This document shows positions 8,850 through 17,507 of a stretch of DNA of 64,000 nt, in pieces. The position numbers were made by a program, and so were the translations under genes. The stretch is from Actinobacteria bacterium casp-actino5. Lineage in GTDB: Bacteria; Actinomycetota; Acidimicrobiia; Acidimicrobiales; Ilumatobacteraceae. The stretch is taken from NCBI GenBank assembly GCA_001510385.1, contig LFFE01000007.1, forward strand, positions 62,001 through 126,000, given 5' to 3'. The notes under the pieces are model-generated. The model was not told where the DNA came from. It searched no databases and was given only the letters and a program-made list of their open reading frames with translations. How positions within the stretch are numbered: the stretch's first letter is position 1; each line of letters begins with the position of its first letter.

Positions 8850-9959
8850 CTAACCGCCAAGCACGGCGTTCGCCCTCGCGAACGCTGCCATTGCGATGAC
8901 TGAAAGTCCAAGCACCATCCACGGAAAAATTGCTGTCCCTGCAGCGTCAATCATCTGACCAATGGCATAAGGGAACGCCAGTCCACCCATTCCCGCTGAG
9001 GCCATAAACCACGATGTGTCCGATCCAGAGAGTTGGATTCGTCGTTCCAAGTAGGCGATCATCACCGGAAACTGAGGCGCCGTTGCCAGTCCGATCATGA
9101 TCGCCCCAACCCACATACCGGCTGGGCTGCCTTGCGCAATGGTGAGCACGACGGCCGCCACCACCGTTGCTGTCCCAGAGACCGTCATCACCACCTTTGG
9201 CCGAATTCGTCCCGAAACCCAGGCCGAGAACAGCCTCCCACTCGTGAAGGAAATCCAAAAGCCAGAGGTGATCATCGTTGCGGCCCGTGGACTGAAGCCG
9301 ACCTCTCCTGCGTACGTGTGAATCCACCCAGCAAAGCCAATTTCAACGCCGACGTAGACGAAGAAAAATGCTGCAGCAATGACAAGCACCCGTCGTGTTG
9401 CCGTTGACTGCTCGCCTCGCCGAACCTGAGGAGCAGTGGGCGAAGGAACGCTAAGTGCCCACAACGCCATGACAACTGCAATAACTCCCCCGAGTCGAGC
9501 TGCTGCATCGACGCCAAGAGCGACAACGAGAGGTGCGATAAGCGCCCCAACTCCAAAACTGAAGTGCAGCAGATTCATTGCTCGACCAACGTGCTCACCA
9601 AGGTGCCACATCAACAGCGTGTTCGCCGACACATCGCTAATCGATGATGCGGTTCCGATCGCCACCATGACACCCCACAACGCAATCAACGAATTTGCCA
9701 CCGGAAGCGCCAACAATGCAGCCGCAACGCACAGAAAACCGGTTGCATATACACGGTGCCCATCAAACCGATCGAGCACCCGACCGGCAATGACCGAGCC
9801 AACAATAAAACCAAGCTGCAAAGCCAGAAATAGCGATCCGATCTCTGCGATTGAAGATCCGGTTCGGTCGCGCAACGTCGACAACGAAGGCCCGATCATC
9901 GTCAGAGCAAAACCAGTAATCGCAAAACTCACCAAGTACAGAGGGGTCGGCTGACGCAC
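8850..9959 (-). CDS. MFS transporter
   Basis: An integral membrane protein with about 12 hydrophobic segments and the MFS loop pattern GRVLDRFDGHRVY between helices 2 and 3. It resembles the FucP/YihN-type branch and other actinobacterial permeases; the substrate cannot be told. I start at the GTG at 9959 (369 aa), not the ATG at 9992: TAGTTT ends 7 bp before this GTG, and the longer form would overlap the divergent molybdoenzyme start. The gene ends 3 bp from the convergent cyclic-nucleotide-binding gene. Divergent transcription from the CoxL-like gene suggests, but does not show, a shared function. Confidence 0.82.
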   Translation of the reverse strand: MRQPTPLYLVSFAITGFALTMIGPSLSTLRDRTGSSIAEIGSLFLALQLGFIVGSVIAGRVLDRFDGHRVYATGFLCVAAALLALPVANSLIALWGVMVAIGTASSISDVSANTLLMWHLGEHVGRAMNLLHFSFGVGALIAPLVVALGVDAAARLGGVIAVVMALWALSVPSPTAPQVRRGEQSTATRRVLVIAAAFFFVYVGVEIGFAGWIHTYAGEVGFSPRAATMITSGFWISFTSGRLFSAWVSGRIRPKVVMTVSGTATVVAAVVLTIAQGSPAGMWVGAIMIGLATAPQFPVMIAYLERRIQLSGSDTSWFMASAGMGGLAFPYAIGQMIDAAGTAIFPWMVLGLSVIAMAAFARANAVLGG

Positions 9960-9966
9960 GTCGGAC

Positions 9967-9972
9967 AAACTA
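9967..9972 (-). promoter_or_regulatory. -10-like element of the MFS gene (TAGTTT, 7 bp to GTG)
   Basis: TAGTTT on the minus strand ends 7 bp before the GTG at 9959. It shares two bases with the plus-strand -10-like element of the divergent gene. Confidence 0.5.
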
Positions 9973-9976
9973 CGGT
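9971..9976 (+). promoter_or_regulatory. -10-like element of the CoxL-like gene (TACGGT, 6 bp to ATG)
   Basis: TACGGT ends 6 bp before the ATG at 9983, with no ribosome-binding site between them. It overlaps the divergent MFS element. Confidence 0.55.
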
Positions 9977-9982
9977 CAAAGC

Positions 9983-12400
9983 ATGACGTCATCCTCGGAT
10001 ACCACGAATTTGCACGGTTCGATCCTCGGCACCCGAGTACTCAGAAGCGAAGACCCAACGCTGTTGAATGGCGGTGCGCACTACACCGCAGATCTCCCCC
10101 AACATCTTGTCGACGGCGCGCTGCACGCAATCTTCGTACCTTCACCAGTTGCTCATGGGGTCCTGCGCAAGGTTCATATTGAAGATGCAAGCGCAGTTGA
10201 CGGAGTGGTAGCAGTCCTCACTGGAACACAACTACGGGACGATCTCGGGATAGTCGCCCACCACGGGTTCGTGCCCATCGGACCACGCTTCGCTCGCAAC
10301 CCAATCGCCATCGACACAGTCCGATATGTCGGTGAGCCGATTGCACTTGTCATCGCAGAAAACCGCACAGCAGCAGCAGACGCAGCGCAACTGGTGTGGG
10401 CAGACATTGACGTATTGCCCTCCGTCACCGATCTAGAGGCCGCTGTTGCAGAGAACGCGCCCAAACTCTTTGACGGAAATGAAGGCAATCTCGCATTTGT
10501 TGAAGTGAGTGACGCACCGATCGATCTCGACGCGATATCGGCGACTGTCGTCCGCGGAACCTACGTGAATCAACGAGTTGTTGTTGGCTCGATGGAACCC
10601 GACGCATGCCTCGCCGAGCCGGCTCACGGTGACAACAAGTTCACACTGTGGGCATCAACCCAGATGCCACACATGTTGAGAGATCAACTTGCGGCAGCAC
10701 TATCAATGGATAAAAGCACCGTCCGGGTGCGCACACCAGCGGTTGGCGGCGGCTTTGGTGGGAAAGCCGGCCTCCACCACGAATACACTGCCATCGCTGC
10801 GGCCGCACACCACCTCAACCGACCGGTGCTGTGGGCCCCATCACGTTCTGAAGACATGCTGACAATGCCCCACGGCCGAGGACAGGTCCAATGGGCTGAA
10901 GCAGGGTTCGATGGTGACGGGCACCTCACGGGCTTCAGGTTCAGGGTGCTGGGTGACGCCGGTGCGTACCCCACCGTCGGCGCAGCTCTTGTCGGAGGAA
11001 CGCGAAGAATGGCACCGGGCACATACGCAGTTCCCGCATTTCAAGCCCATGCCATCAGTGCAACAACGAATACAACATGTGTTGGGGCGTACCGAGGGGC
11101 AGGACGACCGGAGGCAACTGCAATGGTGGAACGACTCATTGATCAGGCTGCTCACGAACTTGAGATTGACCCGATTGAACTTCGGCGCCGAAATCTCCTC
11201 GGTGACGACGTCTTCCCGCACACGACTCCGACTGGCAACACCTACGACTCGGGGCGCTACCTGTACGCACTCGAGACAGCTGCAGAACTCGCGGACTACG
11301 AGTCGTTGCGAGCAGAGCAAGCCGAGCGACGGGCACGAGGAGATCGCAACCAACTCGGAATCGGTATCGCGAGTTACGTTGAAATCACTGCAGGCGGAAG
11401 CTCCGAAGAATATGCCGCAGTCACCGTTCACCAGGATGGGTCAGCCACGATCGCAGCCGGAACCGCAGCCCACGGCCAGGGCCATGCAACCTCGTACGCG
11501 ATGATTGTGTCGTCAGCGACTGGCATTCCGATGGATCGAATCACTCATGTTGATGGCGATACAGATCTCCTGCCTCGCGGTGGTGGCACGGGTGGTTCTC
11601 GCTCGCTGCAGCTCGGTGGCTCTGCTGTTGTTGGGGCACGTGATGCACTCATCGATCGGGCTCGGTCAATCGCCGCCCAACAGCTTGAAGCAGACGTCGC
11701 TGACATTGTCATTGACGTGAGCACAGGAAGCCTCCACGTCGCAGGCGTTCCCTCGACGGTTCTCAGCTGGTCGGACATTGCCCAACATGTTGAAGCGGAC
11801 GGGGAACAACTCTCCGCTGACCATGTGTTCAACCAAAATGGAGCGACATTCCCTTTTGGCGCCCATGTTGCGGTCGTCGAGGTTGATACTGAAACCGGAC
11901 GAGTCACCATTGCTCGTCACATCGCCGTGGATGATTGCGGCATCGTGCTTAACCCTGTCATTGTCGAGGGCCAGCAACATGGCGGGATTGCATCAGGTAT
12001 CGGGCAAGCACTGTATGAAGAGGTGCGTTATGACGGAGACGGCAACCCGCTCACCGCAAACTTCGCTGACTATGGCCTTCCTGCGGCATCAGAGATGCCG
12101 TCGTTTGATGTGCACTCAACAGAGACTCCTTCACCGCTCAACCCGCTTGGAGCAAAAGGAATCGGTGAGGCGTCGACAATTGGAAGCACACCGGCAATTC
12201 AAAATGCTGTAATCGATGCTCTGCACCACCTCGGGGTTCGCCACATCGATATGCCGTGTACCCCCGAGCGAGTCTGGGCGGCAATCAAGCAGCCTCAAGA
12301 CCCATGGCGCGAACCTCCCGCAGCGTTTGCCAACGTAGCTGCCCAACGCGCCGCCCCCGCAAATGATGACGCGGTCGATGAAGCTGCAGACGGCATCTAA
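9983..12400 (+). CDS. Xanthine dehydrogenase-family molybdopterin subunit, form II CoxL-like
   Basis: An 805-residue molybdopterin-binding large subunit of the aerobic CO dehydrogenase/xanthine dehydrogenase family. It opens with GTRVLRSEDPTLLNGGAHYT, carries GGGFGGKAGLHHEY for the cofactor, and near residue 370 has AYRGAGR. In CoxL nomenclature AYRGAGR marks form II (true CO dehydrogenases have AYRCSFR), whose substrate is generally unproven. The C-terminal GAKGIGEAS motif with the catalytic-type glutamate is present. No medium FAD (CoxM) or small [2Fe-2S] (CoxS) subunit is nearby, so partners must be encoded elsewhere. The start is leaderless-type. I would not call it a CO dehydrogenase. 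Confidence 0.88.
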   Translation: MTSSSDTTNLHGSILGTRVLRSEDPTLLNGGAHYTADLPQHLVDGALHAIFVPSPVAHGVLRKVHIEDASAVDGVVAVLTGTQLRDDLGIVAHHGFVPIGPRFARNPIAIDTVRYVGEPIALVIAENRTAAADAAQLVWADIDVLPSVTDLEAAVAENAPKLFDGNEGNLAFVEVSDAPIDLDAISATVVRGTYVNQRVVVGSMEPDACLAEPAHGDNKFTLWASTQMPHMLRDQLAAALSMDKSTVRVRTPAVGGGFGGKAGLHHEYTAIAAAAHHLNRPVLWAPSRSEDMLTMPHGRGQVQWAEAGFDGDGHLTGFRFRVLGDAGAYPTVGAALVGGTRRMAPGTYAVPAFQAHAISATTNTTCVGAYRGAGRPEATAMVERLIDQAAHELEIDPIELRRRNLLGDDVFPHTTPTGNTYDSGRYLYALETAAELADYESLRAEQAERRARGDRNQLGIGIASYVEITAGGSSEEYAAVTVHQDGSATIAAGTAAHGQGHATSYAMIVSSATGIPMDRITHVDGDTDLLPRGGGTGGSRSLQLGGSAVVGARDALIDRARSIAAQQLEADVADIVIDVSTGSLHVAGVPSTVLSWSDIAQHVEADGEQLSADHVFNQNGATFPFGAHVAVVEVDTETGRVTIARHIAVDDCGIVLNPVIVEGQQHGGIASGIGQALYEEVRYDGDGNPLTANFADYGLPAASEMPSFDVHSTETPSPLNPLGAKGIGEASTIGSTPAIQNAVIDALHHLGVRHIDMPCTPERVWAAIKQPQDPWREPPAAFANVAAQRAAPANDDAVDEAADGI

Positions 12401-12463
12401 CTGACATCACCTGTTCGTTGTAACGCTCGGTTTATTCTCCACAACATAAACAACACCATCTTT

Positions 12464-12855
12464 TTGCTTGCCCGAATCATCATGATGGCGATTTTTGTTC
12501 GTTCAGGAATCAATCACCTGACGAAAGAAGCCGTTGTTGGATACGCACAGTTCAAAAAAATTCCAAACGCACAGTTTGCGGTGCGGATCTCAGGAGTGCT
12601 TTACCTCGCAGGCTCAATCGGCATCATTTTTGGCGTCTGGGGAGACCTTGCAGCTCTGCTGACCGCATTGCTCCTCCTCATCGTGACGATCACAATGCAT
12701 AACTTCTGGACATTAGAAGATGCCGCTGCGAAGGCAACCGACCAATTGATGTTCATGAAAATACTTCGATGATCGGTGGTCTACTCGGGCTTGCATGGGC
12801 ATTTAGCAACGGCGGAGGGATCACCCTCACCGATGCCATCTGGCCAGCCGGCTGA
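12464..12855 (+). pseudogene. DoxX-family membrane protein, frameshifted
   Basis: The first frame (12464-12772) encodes ARIIMMAIFVRSGINHLTK and three further hydrophobic stretches typical of DoxX, then stops after LMFMKILR. The expected C-terminus, MIGGLLGLAWAFSNGG to IWPAG, is in another frame from 12769 to a TGA at 12853-12855. Adding one A to the AAAA run at 12758-12761 joins them as MKNTSMIGGLLG, a normal DoxX ending. This is either a one-base deletion, a sequencing error in a homopolymer or, less likely, recoding. The start is also unclear: TTG at 12464 is the only usual start codon upstream of the first helix. DoxX proteins are small membrane proteins linked to thiol or quinone redox; the function here is unknown. 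Confidence 0.75.
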
Positions 12856-12897
12856 TCCGCTTATATTCACAGCCTGCATTTCGGGCAGGATGTCACT

Positions 12898-14115
12898 ATG
12901 GCAGCACCATTAGATGGCATCGTCGTTCTCGACTTCTCTCGCGTACTTGCAGGCCCACATTGTGGACGAGCCCTAGCTGACCTAGGTGCTCGAGTCATAA
13001 AGATTGAGCCGCCAGCAGGTGACCTCACAAGATTCTGCTACCCACGGCGCAACTCAATTTCGAGTTACTTTGCGCAACAAAACACCGGCAAAGACAACAT
13101 CTCGCTCGACCTCACCAAACCCGAGGCCACCGACATTATTCTTGGGCTTGTCGAACATGCTGACGTGGTTATTGAGAACTTTCGACCTGGCGTGATGAAG
13201 CGACTTGGGCTTGATTACGAACGGCTAGCAGCGATTCGACCAGAACTCGTCTACGCCTCATCGAACGGCTACGGCACAGGCACCAGCTGGGAGAAACGCC
13301 GTGCATATGCCCCTGTGATCGGGGCTGAAACTGGCCTCATCAAATCACAAGGTGACGCTCGCGACGGTCGGTACTTCAACGACCGTCACTCGCACGCAGA
13401 CGTCTACACCGCTCTTGAACTCACTGTCGCGGTGCTCGCCGCACTCAACCACCGGCACGCAACTGGCCGAGGCCAACAAGTTGAGGTGACGATGGCTCAA
13501 ACCATGCTCTACGTGAACGAGCACACCCATGATGCGCTGTGGGATGAACCTGTGCCAGAGGGCGTGATCCGGTCATTCCAGCCAGGTGATTATCAAGTGC
13601 TGCAACTCGGTGATGGCTCATCGATCATTGTGAGCGGTCATCCCGCGGAAGCCGGAACCTTTGAGTTCTTCATGAGAGCAATTGGTCGTGAGGATGCAAT
13701 CGACGATCCGCGTTTTGCTGATATCGCATCGCGTAGACAGAATCTCGCTGACATCAACCAGATGCTCGCTGATCACGCGGAAACCATCCCTGACGCTGTC
13801 ACGTACGAAGAAATCCTTTCGAAGCACAATCTTGCCGTCGGCCAGCTTCGGACGGTGCGCGAGTTTGCCGAATCAGAATGGTCGAGCGAAACCGGCGCCA
13901 TCGTCGAGGTCTCCGATCGTGGTGATGGCGTCGTCAAGATCCCTCAGGCACCATGGAAGTTCAGCGACGGACCCGATGTCGGCATTCATGGCTCACCGAG
14001 GTACCGGGGTGAGGACAACCACACCGTATTGAACGAATTGCTCGGACTTGATGAGGCGACTCTTCAACAACTTGAGGAAAATGGAATCTTGTCATCGCAT
14101 GTTCCTCGTCGCTAA
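12898..14115 (+). CDS. Class III (CaiB/BaiF) CoA-transferase
   Basis: A 405-residue family III CoA-transferase, which moves CoA between organic acids through an acyl-aspartyl-CoA intermediate. It starts with GIVVLDFSRVLAGPHCGRAL, has GARVIKIEPPAGD, then QNTGKDNISLDLTKPE and ADVVIENFRPGVMKRLGLDY, all hallmark segments. The donor and acceptor acids cannot be inferred. A GGCAGGA ribosome site precedes the ATG at about 7 bp. Only 3 bp separate it from kynureninase, so the two should be one transcript; that would fit tryptophan or aromatic acid breakdown, but no other kynurenine gene is in the window. Confidence 0.9.
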   Translation: MAAPLDGIVVLDFSRVLAGPHCGRALADLGARVIKIEPPAGDLTRFCYPRRNSISSYFAQQNTGKDNISLDLTKPEATDIILGLVEHADVVIENFRPGVMKRLGLDYERLAAIRPELVYASSNGYGTGTSWEKRRAYAPVIGAETGLIKSQGDARDGRYFNDRHSHADVYTALELTVAVLAALNHRHATGRGQQVEVTMAQTMLYVNEHTHDALWDEPVPEGVIRSFQPGDYQVLQLGDGSSIIVSGHPAEAGTFEFFMRAIGREDAIDDPRFADIASRRQNLADINQMLADHAETIPDAVTYEEILSKHNLAVGQLRTVREFAESEWSSETGAIVEVSDRGDGVVKIPQAPWKFSDGPDVGIHGSPRYRGEDNHTVLNELLGLDEATLQQLEENGILSSHVPRR

Positions 14116-14118
14116 TTA

Positions 14119-15303
14119 ATGAGTTCAGATCAACTTCTCAACCGGGCATTCGAACTTGACTCGGCAGATCCTCTCGCTCATTGGCGTGATCGGTTTGTGA
14201 TCGATGATCCCGACTTGTCCTATCTCGATGGCAATTCGCTTGGAATGTTGCCTCGCTCCACAGTCCATCGGATCCACGAGGTCATGAACGATGAATGGGG
14301 ATTAGGGCTCATCCGGTCATGGCAAAAATGGCTAAACCTTCCTCTCGTCGTTGGAAACGAACTTGCACCGCTTCTTGGCGCTGACGACGGTGAAGTTGTT
14401 GTCCATGACTCGACGAGCATCAACCTCCATCAGTTATTGCATGCTGCTGTTCGCCTCAGGCCTGGGCGGACGGCGATCGCAGTTGATGCTTACGAATTTC
14501 CAACTGACCGCTACGCCGTTGAAGCAGTTGCACGCGAACACGGGCTCGACGTCATATCTCCACCAGCAGGGCAGCGCCTTGACGAGATACCACTCGACGA
14601 ATGCGCCGTCATTGTCCGCTCACTCATCGATTACCGGACCGCTGAAATTGCTGACCTGGTGGGTTTCACTCTTCGCGCCCACGAAGCAGGTGCTCTCGTC
14701 ATCTGGGATCTCTCACACGCCGTCGGTGCAATCGAACTCGACCTTCATGCAGCCGATGTCGACATGGCGATCGGATGCACGTACAAATACCTCAACGGAG
14801 GACCAGGTGCACCCGCATTTTCGTATGTGCGCTCGAACCTCATCTCAGACATTGATCAACCGATTAGAGGCTGGTTTGGTCAAGATGATCAGTTCGCAAT
14901 GGACAGCGCATGGTCACCTAAGCCCGGCATCGGTCGACTCATGATTGGCACACCTTCGATCCTCGCCCTCGAGGCCGCTCGCTGTGGCATTGAGCTCTCA
15001 AGCGAAGCCGGGATGCCTGCAATTGCAGCTAAGGGACGGGCACTGACCGACTTTGCCCACGAATGTTGTGACGAACTCCGACTCGACTCGGTGTCACCAC
15101 GAGATGCATATATTCGCGGATCTCATATTGCGATTCGTCATTCCGATGCCAAGGAGATCACCCAACGACTCGAGCGCGACTATTCAGTGATTGCTGATTA
15201 TCGAGATCCTGACCTCATTCGCCTCGGGTGCTCACCGCTAACAACGCGATACGGAGATGTTGCACGCGCAACTATTCACCTCGCCTCAATGGTGCGTCAG
15301 TAA
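14119..15303 (+). CDS. kynU: Kynureninase
   Basis: A PLP enzyme that cleaves kynurenine to anthranilate and alanine (or 3-hydroxykynurenine to 3-hydroxyanthranilate). The 394-residue protein has LSYLDGNSLGMLPRST near the N-terminus, VVHDSTSINLHQLLHAA for phosphate binding, ALVIWDLSHAVGAIELDL with the PLP-ring aspartate, and the Schiff-base lysine in TYKYLNGGPGAPAF at about residue 223. Length and motif order match the family. It follows the CoA-transferase by 3 bp. Tryptophan 2,3-dioxygenase and kynurenine formamidase are not nearby. Confidence 0.94.
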   Translation: MSSDQLLNRAFELDSADPLAHWRDRFVIDDPDLSYLDGNSLGMLPRSTVHRIHEVMNDEWGLGLIRSWQKWLNLPLVVGNELAPLLGADDGEVVVHDSTSINLHQLLHAAVRLRPGRTAIAVDAYEFPTDRYAVEAVAREHGLDVISPPAGQRLDEIPLDECAVIVRSLIDYRTAEIADLVGFTLRAHEAGALVIWDLSHAVGAIELDLHAADVDMAIGCTYKYLNGGPGAPAFSYVRSNLISDIDQPIRGWFGQDDQFAMDSAWSPKPGIGRLMIGTPSILALEAARCGIELSSEAGMPAIAAKGRALTDFAHECCDELRLDSVSPRDAYIRGSHIAIRHSDAKEITQRLERDYSVIADYRDPDLIRLGCSPLTTRYGDVARATIHLASMVRQ

Positions 15304-15311
15304 ATAATTCG

Positions 15312-16292
15312 TTACCGGGCGAAGGCGGCAGCGATTCGAATAGCGCCACCGTCTGCAACATGCACCTGGCCCTCATCGACAAGTTTGATGAGGTGAGATA
15401 GCACCGAACGCGCAGCCGGACGATGCAGGTGAGGATTGACCTCCGCATACAACACACGAACGATCTCGGGAACCGTTGAAGGTCCATGCTCATCAATAAA
15501 CGAAAGCACCTGGCGTTCACGCTGCAGTCGATGCTCAACAAGCGCTCGCGAGTACTCTGCGCCATCGGTGCGGGGTGGGCCATGGGTCGGCCACAACGTC
15601 GCATCGGCACGGTCGGCGACCTTGTGAAGTGACTCGATATACGCAGTCATCGAGCCGTCAGGCGGAGACACGACGGTCGTGCTCCAACCCATGATGTGAT
15701 CGCCGGTGAACAAACTCGACGACTGCTCAAGAGAAAAACAACAGTGGTTAGCTGTGTGTCCTGGTGTCGTCACCGCACGCATCGTGAGGTCCTTGCTGTC
15801 GACAACAATCTCGCCATCGACCACCCGCTCATCAGGAACGAAGTCAACATCGGTTGACTCCTCCATCTTCACCTCGTCTTCATCTTTTTCTTCAGAGGGG
15901 TCCGGTGGAACAGCCAGTTCTTCCTCACCTTCAAACATGCCCTCTGGTTCATCGACTGTTTCATGCGGTCCGACAGCGAACGTTGGCGCACCGGTCTCTG
16001 CCTTTAACCATTCGGACAGGGGCGAATGATCAGCGTGACAGTGGGTGATAAGAATCGCTCGAACTCGTTCACCTTTTAATGCCGCAGCGAGCGCATCACG
16101 ATGGCTATCAAGACGAGGACCGGGATCAATCACCACGACATCGCCACTACCAATGATGTACGTGCCCGTCCCCCGATATGTGAACTTTGAAGGATTCTCT
16201 GCAATCACACGGCGAACATCTGGAGCAACTTGAACGGCCTCGCCGTACACGACGTCGTCGAGTGGAAGAAAGGTTGGTGAACTCACAGACAC
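15312..16292 (-). CDS. MBL-fold metallo-hydrolase, LACTB2-like
   Basis: A 326-residue metallo-beta-lactamase-fold hydrolase with the metal motif THCHADHSPL, the later VTTPGHTANHCCFSLE and the GDHIMGWSTTVVSP segment. The C-terminal third (ALVEHRLQRERQVLSFIDEH, then winged-helix-like residues) matches the LACTB2 group, whose animal member is an RNA endonuclease. Between about residues 115 and 165 there is a strongly acidic insert rich in Glu and Asp with little hydrophobic content, likely a disordered loop. The natural substrate is unknown. It ends 8 bp from the convergent kynU stop. Confidence 0.85.
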   Translation of the reverse strand: MSVSSPTFLPLDDVVYGEAVQVAPDVRRVIAENPSKFTYRGTGTYIIGSGDVVVIDPGPRLDSHRDALAAALKGERVRAILITHCHADHSPLSEWLKAETGAPTFAVGPHETVDEPEGMFEGEEELAVPPDPSEEKDEDEVKMEESTDVDFVPDERVVDGEIVVDSKDLTMRAVTTPGHTANHCCFSLEQSSSLFTGDHIMGWSTTVVSPPDGSMTAYIESLHKVADRADATLWPTHGPPRTDGAEYSRALVEHRLQRERQVLSFIDEHGPSTVPEIVRVLYAEVNPHLHRPAARSVLSHLIKLVDEGQVHVADGGAIRIAAAFAR

Positions 16293-16331
16293 GAACGTAG
16301 TTCACATCTACGACAACTTGATGCTCGGTCG

Positions 16332-17474
16332 CTAATTCTTGTCCTCGGCCTCATCTTCAGGAGATCCCTCACCAAGAAGGTCGCTGTCGACAATCGAATG
16401 ACGTCGACCGGTTTCACTCGCAATTGCTTGTCCCATCGCAGCGACTGGTAACGCAAGCAACGCCCCACTGGGGCCGAGAATCGAGAGTCCTGCAAGCGCC
16501 GCTCCGAATGCGATGGCTGGATGCAGTTCCATCGTTCGAGCCGTCACCTTCGGTGAGATGAGGTAGTTCTCAAATTGCTGATAGACGATGATGATGGCAA
16601 AGACGATAAGTGCTCGAATCGGCGAATCTAAGAACGTAATCACCACCGGCAACACCGCCGCAAAATAGGTTCCGATGACGGGAAGGAATTGGCTGATCAG
16701 CCCAACCCAGAGTGCGAGCGCAATCGGCGAACGCACGCCGGCGGACGCAAACACAATCCCATGAAAGATCGCTGACACGGCACTAAGTAGGAGGCGAGAG
16801 TAGAGATACCCGCCAGTTTTATCGATCGCGAGTTCCCAAATCCGAAGCACTCGATGCTGCGACGACGGTCGCAACCGCGAACAGATCGACCGACGCATTC
16901 GCGGTCCATCAGCAACGAAATAGAACGTGAACAACACAATCGAGAATGTTGCGAAAAGTCCATTCAGCGCGCGGCCGGTAAGGCGTAAAGCATCGCCTCG
17001 TTGGGCCGAAATAAAATTCTGCACTGCACCATTCGGGTCATTGAATTGATCGATCACCTGCGCTGGGTCAATCGACGTTCCAAACCAGTTATTAAGTCGT
17101 TCCACGGTGTCGGAGATATACACCTCAAGATTTGATAACAGGTCAGCAATCTGGGTCCCAATGAGCGTTCCCATTGCGCCAAGAAATGCCCCGATCGCAA
17201 TCAGCACACCAAAAATGATGAGCAACGTTGCGCGGCCGCGACGCCAACCTCTTCTCGTTAACCGATTGGTTCCAGGCTCGATCGCAAGGCTAAAGAATAG
17301 CGACAACACGAGTAGCAAGACGAGATCGCTCACGCGGCCCCACGTGAGGACAACGACATCGGTCACAACTGAACCCAGCCAGAACAAGAAGACGGCGACC
17401 ACAACCCAGCGGGGCGGCAGCCAACCTCGACCGGAGTCTTCTACCTCAGCGAGTTCAGACACATCATCTGGCAC
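16332..17474 (-). CDS. AI-2E family transporter
   Basis: A membrane protein of the PerM/YdiK/AI-2E exporter family with about eight hydrophobic segments. The core has GVRSPIALALWVGLISQFLP and IGTYFAAVLPVVITFL, followed by YQQFENYLISPKVTARTMELHP, a well-conserved family block. I start at the GTG at 17474 (380 aa) because TAAGAT ends 7 bp before it on the minus strand and longer forms would run into the divergent MpaB-like gene; the ATG at 17507 is the main alternative. AI-2 transport is shown for only some members, so the substrate is open. The C-terminus is acidic. Confidence 0.85.
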   Translation of the reverse strand: MPDDVSELAEVEDSGRGWLPPRWVVVAVFLFWLGSVVTDVVVLTWGRVSDLVLLLVLSLFFSLAIEPGTNRLTRRGWRRGRATLLIIFGVLIAIGAFLGAMGTLIGTQIADLLSNLEVYISDTVERLNNWFGTSIDPAQVIDQFNDPNGAVQNFISAQRGDALRLTGRALNGLFATFSIVLFTFYFVADGPRMRRSICSRLRPSSQHRVLRIWELAIDKTGGYLYSRLLLSAVSAIFHGIVFASAGVRSPIALALWVGLISQFLPVIGTYFAAVLPVVITFLDSPIRALIVFAIIIVYQQFENYLISPKVTARTMELHPAIAFGAALAGLSILGPSGALLALPVAAMGQAIASETGRRHSIVDSDLLGEGSPEDEAEDKN

Positions 17475-17481
17475 AGTCAGG

Positions 17482-17487
17482 ATCTTA
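17482..17487 (-). promoter_or_regulatory. -10-like element of the AI-2E gene (TAAGAT, 7 bp to GTG)
   Basis: TAAGAT on the minus strand ends 7 bp before the GTG at 17474. Confidence 0.5.
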
Positions 17488-17507
17488 GTGAGCCCCCGTG
17501 AGAGCAT

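Noticed and set aside
9983-9992. Palindrome ATGACGTCAT as a possible operator
   Set aside because: It is made by the CoxL-like start codon and its next codons; there is no second copy or family context.
10841-11504. Long open frames on both strands inside the CoxL-like gene
   Set aside because: They overlap a well-supported molybdoenzyme and have no recognisable protein features.
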